Below are positions 26,201 to 35,768 of a DNA stretch of 64,000 nt, piece after piece. Under the pieces are notes generated by a model. It was given only the letters and a program-made list of their open reading frames with translations. It was not told the DNA's origin and did no database searches. The DNA is from Copromyces sp. CBS 386.78 (lineage: Eukaryota; Ascomycota; Sordariomycetes; Sordariales; Sordariaceae). How positions within the stretch are numbered: position 1 is the stretch's first letter; every line of letters begins with the position of its first letter. Location of the stretch: the NCBI GenBank assembly GCA_030685235.1, contig MU839200.1, positions 62,001 to 126,000 on the forward strand, in the 5' to 3' direction. A program made the position numbers and the translations under genes.

Positions 26201-26240
26201 CCAAAGGGGAAGGCATTAAGAAGGTCGAGAAGGAAGAAAT
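23235..26240 (+). pseudogene. pol remnant of element C: RT, RNase H, integrase, chromodomain
   Basis: Reverse transcriptase is readable from 23235: [41 protein letters not shown] and the catalytic box YIDNILIFS (Asp to Asn in the second position) near 23610. RNase H follows, with [32 protein letters not shown] and [14 protein letters not shown]. Integrase begins near 24690 with a zinc-binding region (24826-24960) and continues with RDKTPGKL, then PQFVSDF. A chromodomain closes the frame at 25930-26075: EEWEIEEIVIYQLVNRQLKYQVN..G.DPDPEWYLAEGF. Stops are mostly TAG. The element was autonomous before RIP. Confidence 0.85.
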
Positions 26241-26289
26241 GACGAGGACCCTTATAAGGAGTGCGAGAGGTGCAACCTACCACAGGCCG

Positions 26290-26431
26290 TGATCGCGGTT
26301 GTGTGGTGCAGCAGTATAGAGTGACAGCCCGTATTGTTAACGAGAGCACGCTAAGGTCCGATGGCATCTGTCCTCTGCCTGGGAGGCGGTCTGTTCGAGC
26401 CCGACTGGGGGGAATTTTTTTTTTTTTTTTT
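26290..26431 (+). ncRNA. tRNA-like module with T17 tract in the 3' UTR of element C
   Basis: A-box-like TGGTGCAGCAGT (26304-26315) is followed about 80 bp later by a perfect B-box core, GTTCGAGCC (26393-26401). A T-arm of five pairs with one mismatch (GTCTG/CCGAC) surrounds the B box. A run of 17 T begins at 26415, a strong Pol III stop signal. No acceptor stem can be closed, so this is a tRNA-derived segment (SINE-like head or relic) rather than a working tRNA. A RIP-mutated version stands at the same place in element D (about 34800-34945), so it was acquired before C and D diverged. Confidence 0.4.
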
Positions 26432-26668
26432 AGCTTTTTACACAATTGTGCCGCGACAACCAGATTGAATACAGCGTCGCGAAGCTTGGGCACGGAGTTT
26501 TTATACATTTCATCTCAACAACGGACTTTCATCGCAATACAATAGATGGACCAACCGTTGCGATAGGTTCACATATCTTTCACATAACTAGCAATTGCCT
26601 TTTATCCAAATTCTTTCTTTCTTTTCTTTCGGCTCTGGGGCTGAGCCTTTCTTCCGAGGGGGGGGTGA

Positions 26669-26934
26669 TGTTATAGCATAGCTAGACTAGTTACCGGAGG
26701 ACTGGCCATAGGGTTAATTGCACGACCGTAACACATCGAATAGAAAGTCTACGGCCTTATCTTATCTAGAGCTTCCGGATAGAGAAGGCGGCAACGAGTA
26801 GCAGATCTAACTTATATATTTAGATCCGCGATACCTTCATTATTTACTTTCCCTTTCCTCTTTACACTTAATATTACTTTAAATTGTGCCTCCTAATCTT
26901 GTAGTCGTATCTCTTGTAGGATCACGCTTTCACA
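26669..26934 (+). repeat. 3' LTR of C
   Basis: It is 266 bp, starts TGTTATAGCATAGCTAG and ends GCTTTCACA. It is preceded by the polypurine tract GAGGGGGGGGTGA and followed by the TTTTC duplication. Confidence 0.9.
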
Positions 26935-27346
26935 TTTTCGCACTGCCATAAAAGTCTTCCTACACTGTAGTAAAAAATGCATATATATATAACTCCACCA
27001 AATTTAAAGTAAGAGGTATAAGAGTGGGGTTGGAATTTTTGGTTTTTTTTACTCTATAAAACAGCATTTATAAGGATTTTTTTATCTAGCCTCTAGCGTC
27101 TTTCTAAAATAAAATATTAAAAAGAAATAAATTTTATTTAGACCTTTACCTTTTATTCTTAACTCTCGGCCGAGTAACGTTGTGATCTGGTCGTAGGCAC
27201 TATATTATAGAGAAAAAAATAAGAAAAATTCCAATACTACTCTTTCTTACTTAAGCCTTCATTCGGATAAGTTATACCTAGTTTCATTTTTTGCTACAGT
27301 GTAAAAAGACTTTTATGGCAGTGCGAAAAGACGTTCTCATTTTTAA

Positions 27347-27974
27347 ACTTAATATAACGAATTTATTCTTCCTTTACTTATTTATTAAAAACGTTAATTT
27401 TTTTATTAAAATAATAGAATAGTCTTATAATTTCCTTATAGCTACGAACTTTATTAAAAAAATTTAGGGAAATTATAAGGCCGCTAAGATTATTATTATA
27501 GATTTTTAATAATATATTATATCCTTTTAAAAGGGAGGGGAAAATTATAGCAAGATTAATTCGGCGTACGTCATTACCCGTTAAATTACTAGCTATTTTA
27601 ATTACACTTTTTTAAATAATTAGATAACGCTTATTAAAAGAGAAATATTTCTATTGTATTATACGGTACGATATTCGTACCTTCGTTATTCTAGAGGCTT
27701 TAATATTTATTTATTGTTTCTAAGTTCGATATTCTAATCGTTAGGGTTCTTAATTTTATATTGGCGATTATACAATTTTACTTTAAAATAAAGTTTGTAA
27801 GAACTAAACTACTATTAATCTTCTATTAGGTTTAATTTTTACTAAGATTACTTATTACGCGTTAACGCGAGGTTAGGCATAATAAAATATTATAGGGCGC
27901 GAGTAAATATTAAAGTAAAATATTAATTGTTGTGCGAAGAATTAGAAGAGGAACTTGTGCGTATACGAGAACTA
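27347..27974 (-). mobile_element. Gypsy element B, 5' part, RIP-degraded
   Basis: This is the continuation of the minus-strand element beyond T3 (the duplication ATTTTTAA at 27339-27346 marks the joint). It is AT-rich and has no readable domain, as expected for a 5' leader and start of gag. It runs up to the LTR at 27975, which may be its 5' LTR. Confidence 0.45.
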
Positions 27975-28132
27975 TGTAGGGCATGGTGTAGAGCCCTGTG
28001 GTCATGGGTCTATAAAGCGGTACTATACGTGCTAGCTGTGCTGTATTTAGACAGCTGCACTCAGCTAGCTGTACTAATGTAGTATAGTACCCTTATTTAT
28101 CTATTTACAAGGAGTAGGCAATGCCTGTGACA
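27975..28132 (-). repeat. LTR copy paired with 319-475
   Basis: This 158-bp sequence begins TGTAGGGCATGG and ends CCTGTGACA. It is far less mutated than its partner at 319-475. No polypurine tract adjoins it on the right, so on the minus strand it is better read as a 5' LTR, possibly of element B. No matching target duplication was found between the two copies. Confidence 0.6.
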
Positions 28133-28410
28133 CTATTAAGGCGCTTTAGGTATTTGAGTAGTGCCGAGTATTGTTTAGGGACGTCGACGCGGTCGTTGAG
28201 GCGCTGCTTCCAATTTAGATTTAATGTTGAAGTTAATTGGCTGACTTTGGCGGGGTTTGATTAAGAATTTGTTCGAGCTCAGTAAAGTACTTCCTCAAAA
28301 CGAGTAAGGAATGTGCCTATAGATTCGCCTGCCTTTTGACGGAGGCGTTGGAGCTCTTGGCCAGCGCGTTTAGCGGCGTTAGAATCTCCATACGCAAGTC
28401 TGAGCTTGTC
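28133..28410 (-). pseudogene. Fragment of a Gypsy gag gene, not RIP-mutated
   Basis: Read on the minus strand this stretch shows LERLRQKAGESIGTFLTRFEEVL and, downstream, an LNLNWKQRL...YSALLKYL stretch. This is the capsid pattern (LRQ..gES...F..RFe.ll) of Ty3/Gypsy gag proteins. Its composition is balanced, with CA and TG present, in contrast to both neighbours. It ends abruptly at 28410 against element D. It is only about 280 bp, with no start or stop of its own. Confidence 0.6.
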
Positions 28411-29299
28411 GATATTTTAATAATAAAGAAATATACGTAGGAGAAGTTATATTACATTTAAGAGGTTCGGTAGCAAACGGAATATTTCTATACTTTAAAC
28501 CCGATTACCTAGAAATAATCTATATAACCGACAAATTCTTCGAATAATTCTAAAATAATTACTATAATTACGGGGCTAGCGAAAAGGCTATTTTCGACTT
28601 CAAACGCCTAAAAATAAAACCTTCGGATTATTTCTAAGATTTTAAAACCTTATTTATCCAATTAATTAATTAATATTATATCCCTAAAGATATATAGAAA
28701 CGAAATTTACGTTAAAAAATAATTAAAGAGCTTCGGGTTCTAATTAAAACAATTTATTTAAATTTTAGCAAGGGGTTCGAAAATTATATCCGCCTCCTAT
28801 AATCCTTAAATCCTAATATTAAGCGCGAAGAATAGAAATTAAAAAATAAAGTTAAAATAAAGTCTTCGCTATTATAAGACCGTAAAATTATTAAGCTTAA
28901 TACCCCTAAATATTAACGACTTACTTTCGAAGAAAGAAAAAAACTAAACGCTAAAAACTATTACTTTAATTACCGCTAAATAGAATATTAATCTATGGTA
29001 TATTCCGAAAAGACTAAAATCGGAATAGCTAACAATTTAGAAGCGGATTTAAACATTATTACCAATAAAACTTAAAGTCCGACGAAGGAGATTACTACTC
29101 CCCCGGCCGGAACGTTTAAACTAGCTACTAGAGACGAAATTAACAAGGAATTAAAAACAACGGAAACAGATTCGGAAAATTAAATACCTAAGGAAAAGTT
29201 TTTACCCTAAGGGAAATTTCAATTAGTAATATAAAAGGGAAAGATATTAAAATATAGTAAATAATTATTTAAATTTCAATTTAAACAAATATTTAAGGA

Positions 29300-32065
29300 A
29301 TAGTAAACAATTTTTTATTATATTTATTATAATTAATAATAAATTGTTTATTACTATAGAAAACGCACTAATCGATATAGGAATAGATACTTATATTCTC
29401 GTAAATAAGCAATTCGATACTAAATTAAAGAAATTAGGGATAGAGAAGTATAAAAACTTCTCTCCAAAATACGTCACCTCTTATAAAAAATCGACGCTAA
29501 ACCCTATTAATAGAACTATATAAGGAACTATATAAATATAAGGATATTAATATAACTAACAATAAATATTAATACTACCTAAATTCAAAAAAGATATAAT
29601 ATTAAATAAAATATAATTAGCGGAAAATAATATACTTCCCAACTATCGTATAAGGGAATTAATATTTCTAAAAAATAATAAAACTACTCCAATTATTAAA
29701 GAAATAAAAAATATCCTTATAAATAAACTAATTAAATCCTAAAAGAACCCCGCCTTTCAAATAAACATAACAAAAAGGGAAAAAGTAATAGTAAGGGAAA
29801 ATAAAAGACGCCGAAACAGCAAGGCTATTTAGGCAAAGATTTAAGAATTAGCTATTAAATTAAACGAAGTAAACGCTACCGAAATTAATAAATTTAAAAA
29901 GGAGACGGAAATAATAAATTACCAACTTAAAAAAATCCTTTAATCTAAACCTACCCAGTCGCTATTAATATTTATTAAAAAAAAATACTCTGTAATATAG
30001 AGAGAGAGCTATACGAAGATAAGAAATTATCCCCCCTCCTAAAAAGAAAAATAAAGAAAATATTAACCCTAAATCCCTTCCCGCTAAAAAATAAATAGGG
30101 ACTATACTAATTAGAACAAAAATAAGCCTAGATTAAAATAAAACTAATTAATTTAATAATTATTAATATTACCGTTTTTAAATAATATATTAAAAAAATA
30201 AAGCAAAACCCGAAATAACGAACCTATATAAAATTAATAAAATTATAGAATCTTTAAAGGATAAATAAAATAAATCCTAAAATATAGCGGAAGATATAAT
30301 TATAGTAATAATAAAAGTATTTAAAAATTATTATTCCCCCGAAGAATTAGAAATTTTTAATAAAGTTAAATCCAATATTTTACTTAAATATAAATTTAAT
30401 ATAAATTATAAAATCGAATTAGAAGAAAGTTGTAGGCCCGAAGAGCTAAATATTAATCCTTTATATAAAATAACCTTCCGAAAATTTAAAGAATATTATA
30501 AATATATTATAGAAAACCTATAAAAGGGGTTTATCGAAGTTAATTCTATACCTTAAGCAATACCGGTATTATTTGTACTTAAGTTAAATAGATGATTAAA
30601 ATTCTATATAAACTACTATAAATTCAATATTATATTAAAAAAGGATCATTACCCTCTATTATTAATTGAAAAAACGTTAATTCATATTAATAAAACTAAA
30701 ATATTTATAAAAATCAATATCCAGCAAATATTCTATCGTATACGAATAATACCCGACTAAAAAGACTTTATAACGTTTAAAATGGGATTTAGAACCTTTA
30801 AATATAATATATTACCATTCGGTCTTTATAGGGGTCCAGTATTATTCTAAAAATTAATTAATAACGTACTAATAGGCTATTAAAATTTCTATAGCATATA
30901 TATCGATAATATGCTTATTTTTTCTAATAACTTCGCTAATTATAAATAATATATTAAAATTATCTTAAACCGTTTACGTACAACCAGTCTACAAATAAAT
31001 ATTAATAAATATAAATTCTATATAATAAAGATAAAATTTCTTAATTTTATTATTAGTACGGAAAGGGTTATAGTAGATCTAAGGAAAATCGTAATAGTAA
31101 AGGACTAAACGGTACTAAAAAACCTAAAAAGGGTATAAACTTTTATAAATTTCTATAATTTCTATTAGAAATTTATTAAAGAATTTGGACGGATAGTAAG
31201 GCTACTAAATAGATTAACTAAAAAAGATTAAATATTTATATAGTTAGAAGATTATTAATAAGCCTTCGACTATTTAAAAGCAATTTTATTAAATACCTCC
31301 GTCCTAACTTATTATAAGTATAGTAGAGAAACCTATATAGAAATAGACGCTTCGGATAATATTTACGCCGGGGTATTTTATTAGAGATTAAATTATAACA
31401 ATAAGGACGAATAATATCCGGTAGCGTTCTATTCCGAAACTATAGCTCCCGTAGAATTAAATTACCCTATATATAATAAAAAGTTGCTAATAATTATAAA
31501 AAGCATTAAATTATAACGCCCGGAATTCAAAGGAATAATTAATACGTTTACTATTATTACGGATTATTAAGTATTAAAATACTTTTTAATTAAAAAATTA
31601 TTAAATTCCAAATAAACGGGTTAAACTAAATTCTTATTAGAATATAATTTTAAAATACTTTATTACCCTAAAAAGGATAATATAGCAGTTAACATACTAT
31701 TAAAAAAGTTAAAGGACGTTAAAATAATATTAAATAGGAAGGAAAATTAAAAAACTTTCCACCTTTTAAAACCTTTTAATAATTATTTTATTTATATAAA
31801 TAATAAAGAGGATACTCCTCTAGCCGAATTAATAATTATCTTCCTACAAACCCAACCGGGAACCTTAATCGCCCCTATTAAAATTAATCTTAAAGAGATA
31901 ATTAAAAAAGATAAAAAGGAAGAAAGTCTACTAATATATTAATTATTAATCGAAAAAATACTTTAAGTAAACCGAATTATAGAATTAATATCAATTTATA
32001 AAATTAAAACTAATTCTATTAAAGACCCTTATTTATTTAACTACTAAAAATTAACCTTCTATAAT
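29300..32065 (+). pseudogene. pol remnant of element D: protease, RT, RNase H
   Basis: The protease active site reads ALIDIGIDTYILVN near 29370 (against ALVDIGAGVSLLVN in C). RT is readable near 30590-30950, with LPFGLYRGP at about 30815 and YIDNMLIFSNN at about 30900. RNase H shows YIEIDASDNIYAGV, then PVAFYSETIAPVELNYPIYNKKLL at about 31420-31480. It breaks at 32065 within FYN, which corresponds to LYNGRLIVP in C. Stops occur in every part. Confidence 0.75.
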
Positions 32066-32358
32066 TGAAACACTATGCCCAAGCAAGGAGATGGCGCCCA
32101 CGGCACCAAAGGTGTCACAACGGAAATCCGCACCAAAGGTCGTGGTCCGTGGGCCCATCGACGCAGCGCGGCGTGGTGTTTCTGTTTAGACGCTGCGAAT
32201 GCGTAAATACGGACGATATGTTGATCCGTGCGAAGTGTTTCGCCCCTGATTGATTGGCCGGAAGGGTGGAACCCGGTTTTTTTTGATTGGCTATAAATCT
32301 TTCAATAAAAATTCGAAGAAAAAAGCCACTTCTAGGAGATGCATCAAAATAAAAAGAC

Positions 32359-32397
32359 TACCAAAATGACCATGCCGATTAGGCGGTCATTTTGGTA
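32359..32397. repeat. Perfect 13-bp-arm hairpin
   Basis: TACCAAAATGACC (32359-32371) is repeated inverted at 32385-32397 with a 13-base loop. It lies alone inside the insertion, far from its termini. Confidence 0.8.
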
Positions 32398-32510
32398 CTG
32401 GTTATATCTTTTTCCGATGCTTGGTTGTTGAGATAATTGAAAAGAAGCGTTTTTCTTAGATTTTAGAAAGGGAAAACAAAAAACGACCAAGTTTTTTTGC
32501 CTGCCGGGAA

Positions 32511-32600
32511 TTCCCTACCGGCCGGCAACTCCCTACCGGCCGGCAACTCCTTGCCGGCCGGCAACTCCCTACCGGCCGGCAATTTACTACCGGCCGGCAA
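32511..32600. repeat. Five tandem copies of a CCGGCCGG-centred unit
   Basis: The unit is about 19 bp, CCCTACCGGCCGGCAACT, with small changes (TTGCCGG, TTTACTACC). Each copy centres on the palindrome CCGGCCGG. The first copy is partial. Confidence 0.8.
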
Positions 32601-33212
32601 ATATAAAAAATAAAAAATAAAAATAAAAATAAAAATAAAAATAAAAATAAAAATAAAACGAAAAATAAAAGGAAAAATAAAAATAAAAATAAAAATAAAA
32701 AGAAATATAAAAATAAAAATAAAATTAAAATTAAAATTAAAACGAAAAATAAAAGGAAAAATAAAAATAAAAATAAAAATAAAAAGAAATATAAATATAA
32801 ATATAAAAAAGAGGAAGAAAAAGGAAGAAGAAAGCGAAGAAGATAAATAAAAAGAAAAAGAAAAAAGAAAAATAAAGACTAGAAGAAAAGGAAACAGAAG
32901 AAGAAAAAGATGAAAAAAGGGTAAAAAAAGAAAAAGAAAAGAGAAAAAATAAATAAAAAATAAAAGATATATAAAGGAAAAATAAAAGAAAAATAGAAGA
33001 AAAATAAAGAAAAAGAAAAGAGAAGGAGAAAAACAATATTAAAAAGAAAAAGAAAGAAAAGAAAAGAGAAGAAGAAAAAAGTAAAGAAAAGGGTAAAGAA
33101 AAAGAAAAAAAGAAAAAGAAAAAGAAAAAGAAAAAGAAAAAGAAAAAGAAAAAGAAAAAGAAAAAGAAAAAGAAAAAGAAAAAGAAAAAGAAAAAGAAAA
33201 AATATATATGTA
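32600..33212. repeat. A/G-only simple-sequence tract of about 600 bp
   Basis: It begins as AAAAT/AAATA repeats, passes through mixed A/G sequence and ends in about 15 copies of AAAAAG (about 33105-33200). Nearly all bases are purines on the plus strand from 32800. The long Phe/Ser-rich frame on the other strand is only its shadow. Confidence 0.85.
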
Positions 33213-33286
33213 TATAAAATCTCCTAGCTTGGGCAGAATGGTGTTTCACTGCCTCCCTCGGGCATATCCAGCTCCGCCCAAGGGAA

Positions 33287-35160
33287 GACTATTTTAATAA
33301 ATTAGTAGTACTAAAAAATAATAATTTAAAGACGTAAATTATCCAAGAAAGTTACAATATACTATTAATAGCCTACTTAAAACGAAATAAGACGAAGAAA
33401 ATTATTAATCTTCGCTATTAGTAACCCGGTATAATAATAGATATAGACCGATATATAAATAATTATTAGGTTTATTATTCTTTAAAGGTCCTAAAGGATA
33501 AAACGCCTAAATTATACTAAATTATACCCCTACTACCCAATTATAGGCCTTAGAAATCGATTATCGTAAATTTCGAATTAATACCTAAGGATAAGAAAGG
33601 GTATAATAATATATTCGTAATTATCGACCGATTTTCGAAATTATTTTAATATATACTTTATAAAAATATAGTCACTAGAAAGAAAACTATATAATTATAT
33701 TATAAGGGGCTATACCGAATTCTAAGCCTACCTTAAAATATAATAACCGATAGAAGTCCCTAATTTATTTCGGAATTTACTTAGGAATTAGCCAAGCTAC
33801 TACAAATCTAATAGAAATTCAATAGTACTAATTATTTATAAACCGTAGAATAAACGGAGATTATAAATTAGTATATTAATTAAAGGTTAAAACCCTTTAT
33901 ATTATATAATTAGGACAATTAGTCGGATTTAATCCTAACTCTAAACTTCGTATAAAGGATATTATTATATAAAAATTTAAAGGGGTTATTCCCCTACAAA
34001 ATAATATTCGGGTATAAAAGAGTAATCCCTACGATTAATTAGATTAGAATAGTAGGAGAGGGAGAAATAATAAAGGAAAAACTATTGTAAAACAAAGTAA
34101 AAGATATAATTCGAAAATTAGAATAAATTTATATTATAATTAGAAACGCAATTTAAAGGATATAGGAACGCTAAATAAAGTAAACGAATTATTACCGTTA
34201 GGAATCCGATTTTAAAATAAGAAATAAAATCTTTTTTATTAAAAAAGCCTAATTAATAAAGAGGCTAAACAATAAATTCAATTTCCCTTTAATATAAATA
34301 CTTTATAAAATTATAATAATAAAAGGCTATTCGTACAAATTAGAAGTCTTAACGTCCTAGTACAACTTAAAAATATTCTATATAGATCGATTACGTAAGG
34401 ATCCGGACAACCCTCTACTTAAATAAGCTAACGATAATTCTAGAGGAGAGATTATTAATAATAAAGAGGAATAAGAAATTAAAGATATTATATCCTATAA
34501 ATTAATTAACAATCAGTTAAAATATTAAATTAATTAGAAAAGTTAGGACTTAAATCCTATCTAGTATAATACAAACGGTTTTAAAAATATAGTAACGAAA
34601 TTTAAAGAGTATTACGATAATCACTTAGAAAAATTAATTTTATTAAAGAAGCTATAAATATAATTAAAAGTAATAGAAAATAAGGTATCAACTAAAGACT
34701 ATAAAGACGATAACTTAATAGTCGATAAATTAATAAAAGGTAAAGCTTTAAAACGTTTTATACGAAAAAAGTAATTAATAAAGGGATTAATATTATACTA
34801 TTACTACAGGCCGTAGCAAAGGTTATATAATATAATAATATAGAATAATAGCCTATTCTAATAACGAGAGTATACTAGAGCCTGAAATATCTATCCTCTA
34901 TTAGGAAGGCAATTTATTCGAAATTAGCTAAGGGAAATTTTTTTAACGTTATAACAACTAAACTATATATATAGTCGCGATATTTAATACGGAATTTTTA
35001 TATTTTCATCCTATTACGGGCTTCTATCGCAATATAATATAGATTAGACCAAACCGCCGCAATAGATTCATATGCTTACGTATTCTTTTATATAACTAAT
35101 AATTATCTTTCATCTTATTTTTTTTCTTTCGGCTCTAGGGCTAAGCCTTTCTTCCGAGGG
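33287..35160 (+). pseudogene. Integrase, chromodomain region and 3' UTR of element D
   Basis: Integrase resumes with NKLVVLK and continues through AYLKRNKTKK, a DIDRYINNY stretch, DKTPKL and KDKKGYNNIFVIIDRFSKLF. These match 24760-25120 of element C. The region corresponding to the chromodomain (34440-34640) is only faintly readable. From 34770 the sequence follows the 3' UTR of C, including the tRNA-like module and the guanine run before the LTR (35158-35164). Confidence 0.7.
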
Positions 35161-35167
35161 GGGGTAA

Positions 35168-35422
35168 TATTATAATATAGTCGGATTAGTTACCGGAGGA
35201 CTAGTTATTAGGCAATTAATTGTAATATATTAGATAGAAGGGATATATTTTTATCGATAGAGCTAGGATTGGGAAGGCGGTTACGAGTGGCAGAACCGAC
35301 TTATATATCCGAATTCACAATACTATCGTTTAATAACTTCCCTTTCTTCTTTACACTTAATATTACTTTGATTTGTAGCTTCTAGTCTTGTAGTCTATCT
35401 CTCGTAGGATCACGCTTTTACA
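35168..35422 (+). repeat. 3' LTR of D
   Basis: It is about 255 bp and aligns with both LTRs of C, with shared stretches GTTACCGGAGGACTAG and TAGGATCACGCTTT. It ends TTTTACA at 35422, where the AT-rich block ends. Confidence 0.8.
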
Positions 35423-35765
35423 AAAAGTTGTACTGCAGAAACCGAATCCGGGCAAGTACTACTTGGGGGCCAAACGCACCGGTCTCTAGCCACCCGTAGG
35501 GTGAAGAGAGCAAGCGCGGAGCATTAACTACCTGCTAGAGTGTTTTGCAGGTGGTTCCCCAAGCCCCGTGTGGTGTGGTCTTGTAAAGCTGCTCGACCAC
35601 GGAGCCCTTGGAAATTGTGGAAAGTACTGCCGTGGCCACTCGACCAACTTACCTATATTATACCCAGCCTTGTCCGGACACCGGAGCACCGATAAGGTTG
35701 ACGCGCAACGGGAGAAGAGTCCAGCCAGGTAAGAAATCGATCGATAAGCAGAGAAACACAGCATC
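35423..35765. other. Edge of gene island, no gene seen
   Basis: Composition changes sharply to balanced at 35423. Short overlapping ORFs on both strands show no recognisable residues, and no splice-consistent gene could be built. Confidence 0.5.
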
Positions 35766-35768
35766 TAA

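Larger units (their letters stand above)
18860..26934 (+). mobile_element. C: complete Ty3/Gypsy chromovirus, the least RIP-mutated copy
   Basis: The element is bounded by 266-bp LTRs and a TTTTC duplication (18855-18859 and 26935-26939). It encodes gag, protease, RT, RNase H, integrase and a chromodomain in the usual order. Long stretches remain readable, and almost all interruptions are single TAG codons, the product expected from CAG or TGG by a C-to-T or G-to-A change. A guanine-rich polypurine tract (26656-26668) directly precedes the 3' LTR. Its LTRs and 3' region are related to those of element D. It inserted into the left TIR of T3. Confidence 0.92.
18846..27338. mobile_element. T3: GAGAAR-family TIR element, split inside its left TIR by LTR element C
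   Basis: The left end is cut after 14 bp (18846-18859) and resumes at 26935, because element C inserted there and duplicated TTTTC. Joined, the left TIR reads GAGAAG, GTCTTTTCGCACTGCC, ATAAAA, GTCTTCCTACACTGTA. The right end (about 27295-27338), read inverted, is GAGAAC, GTCTTTTCGCACTGCC, ATAAAA, GTCTTTTTACACTGTA. The outer duplication ATTTTTAA is exact. Without C, T3 is about 413 bp. It has no coding capacity and lies in the gag region of element B. Confidence 0.85.
32066..33286. mobile_element. TIR-bearing insertion in element D, rich in simple repeats
   Basis: The pol frame of D breaks at 32065 and resumes at about 33287, so the block between is an insertion. Inverted ends match: TGAAACAC, 2-6 bp, GCCCAAGC, 1 bp, AGGAGAT at 32066-32098, and the same inverted at about 33217-33248. 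About 40 bp lie beyond the right TIR. The block is not RIP-mutated. Inside are a 13-bp-arm hairpin, five copies of a CCGGCCGG-centred unit and about 600 bp of A/G-rich simple sequence. No protein domain is recognisable; the ORF at 32065-32253 has no known feature. The superfamily is unknown and the duplication unclear. Confidence 0.6.
28411..35422 (+). mobile_element. D: chromovirus related to C, 5' truncated, heavily RIP-mutated
   Basis: The gag capsid (about 28430-28870) aligns residue by residue with that of element C (KPSDYF.DFKTLFIQL against KPSKRF.DFKTTFVHL). The 5' LTR and the start of gag are missing; the element begins inside gag at 28411. Protease, RT, RNase H, integrase and the 3' region follow, then a 3' LTR related to that of C. 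Mutation is much heavier than in C. A separate 1.2-kb insertion (32066-33286) splits the start of integrase. Confidence 0.85.

Noticed and set aside
26514..26524. TCAACAACGGA, as at the start of fungal 5.8S rRNA
   Set aside because: Only 11 bases match and the following sequence departs from 5.8S; the same region in element D shows it belongs to the retroelement 3' UTR.
32737..33249. A 170-codon Phe/Ser-rich minus-strand ORF
   Set aside because: It is the complement of the A/G simple-sequence tract.
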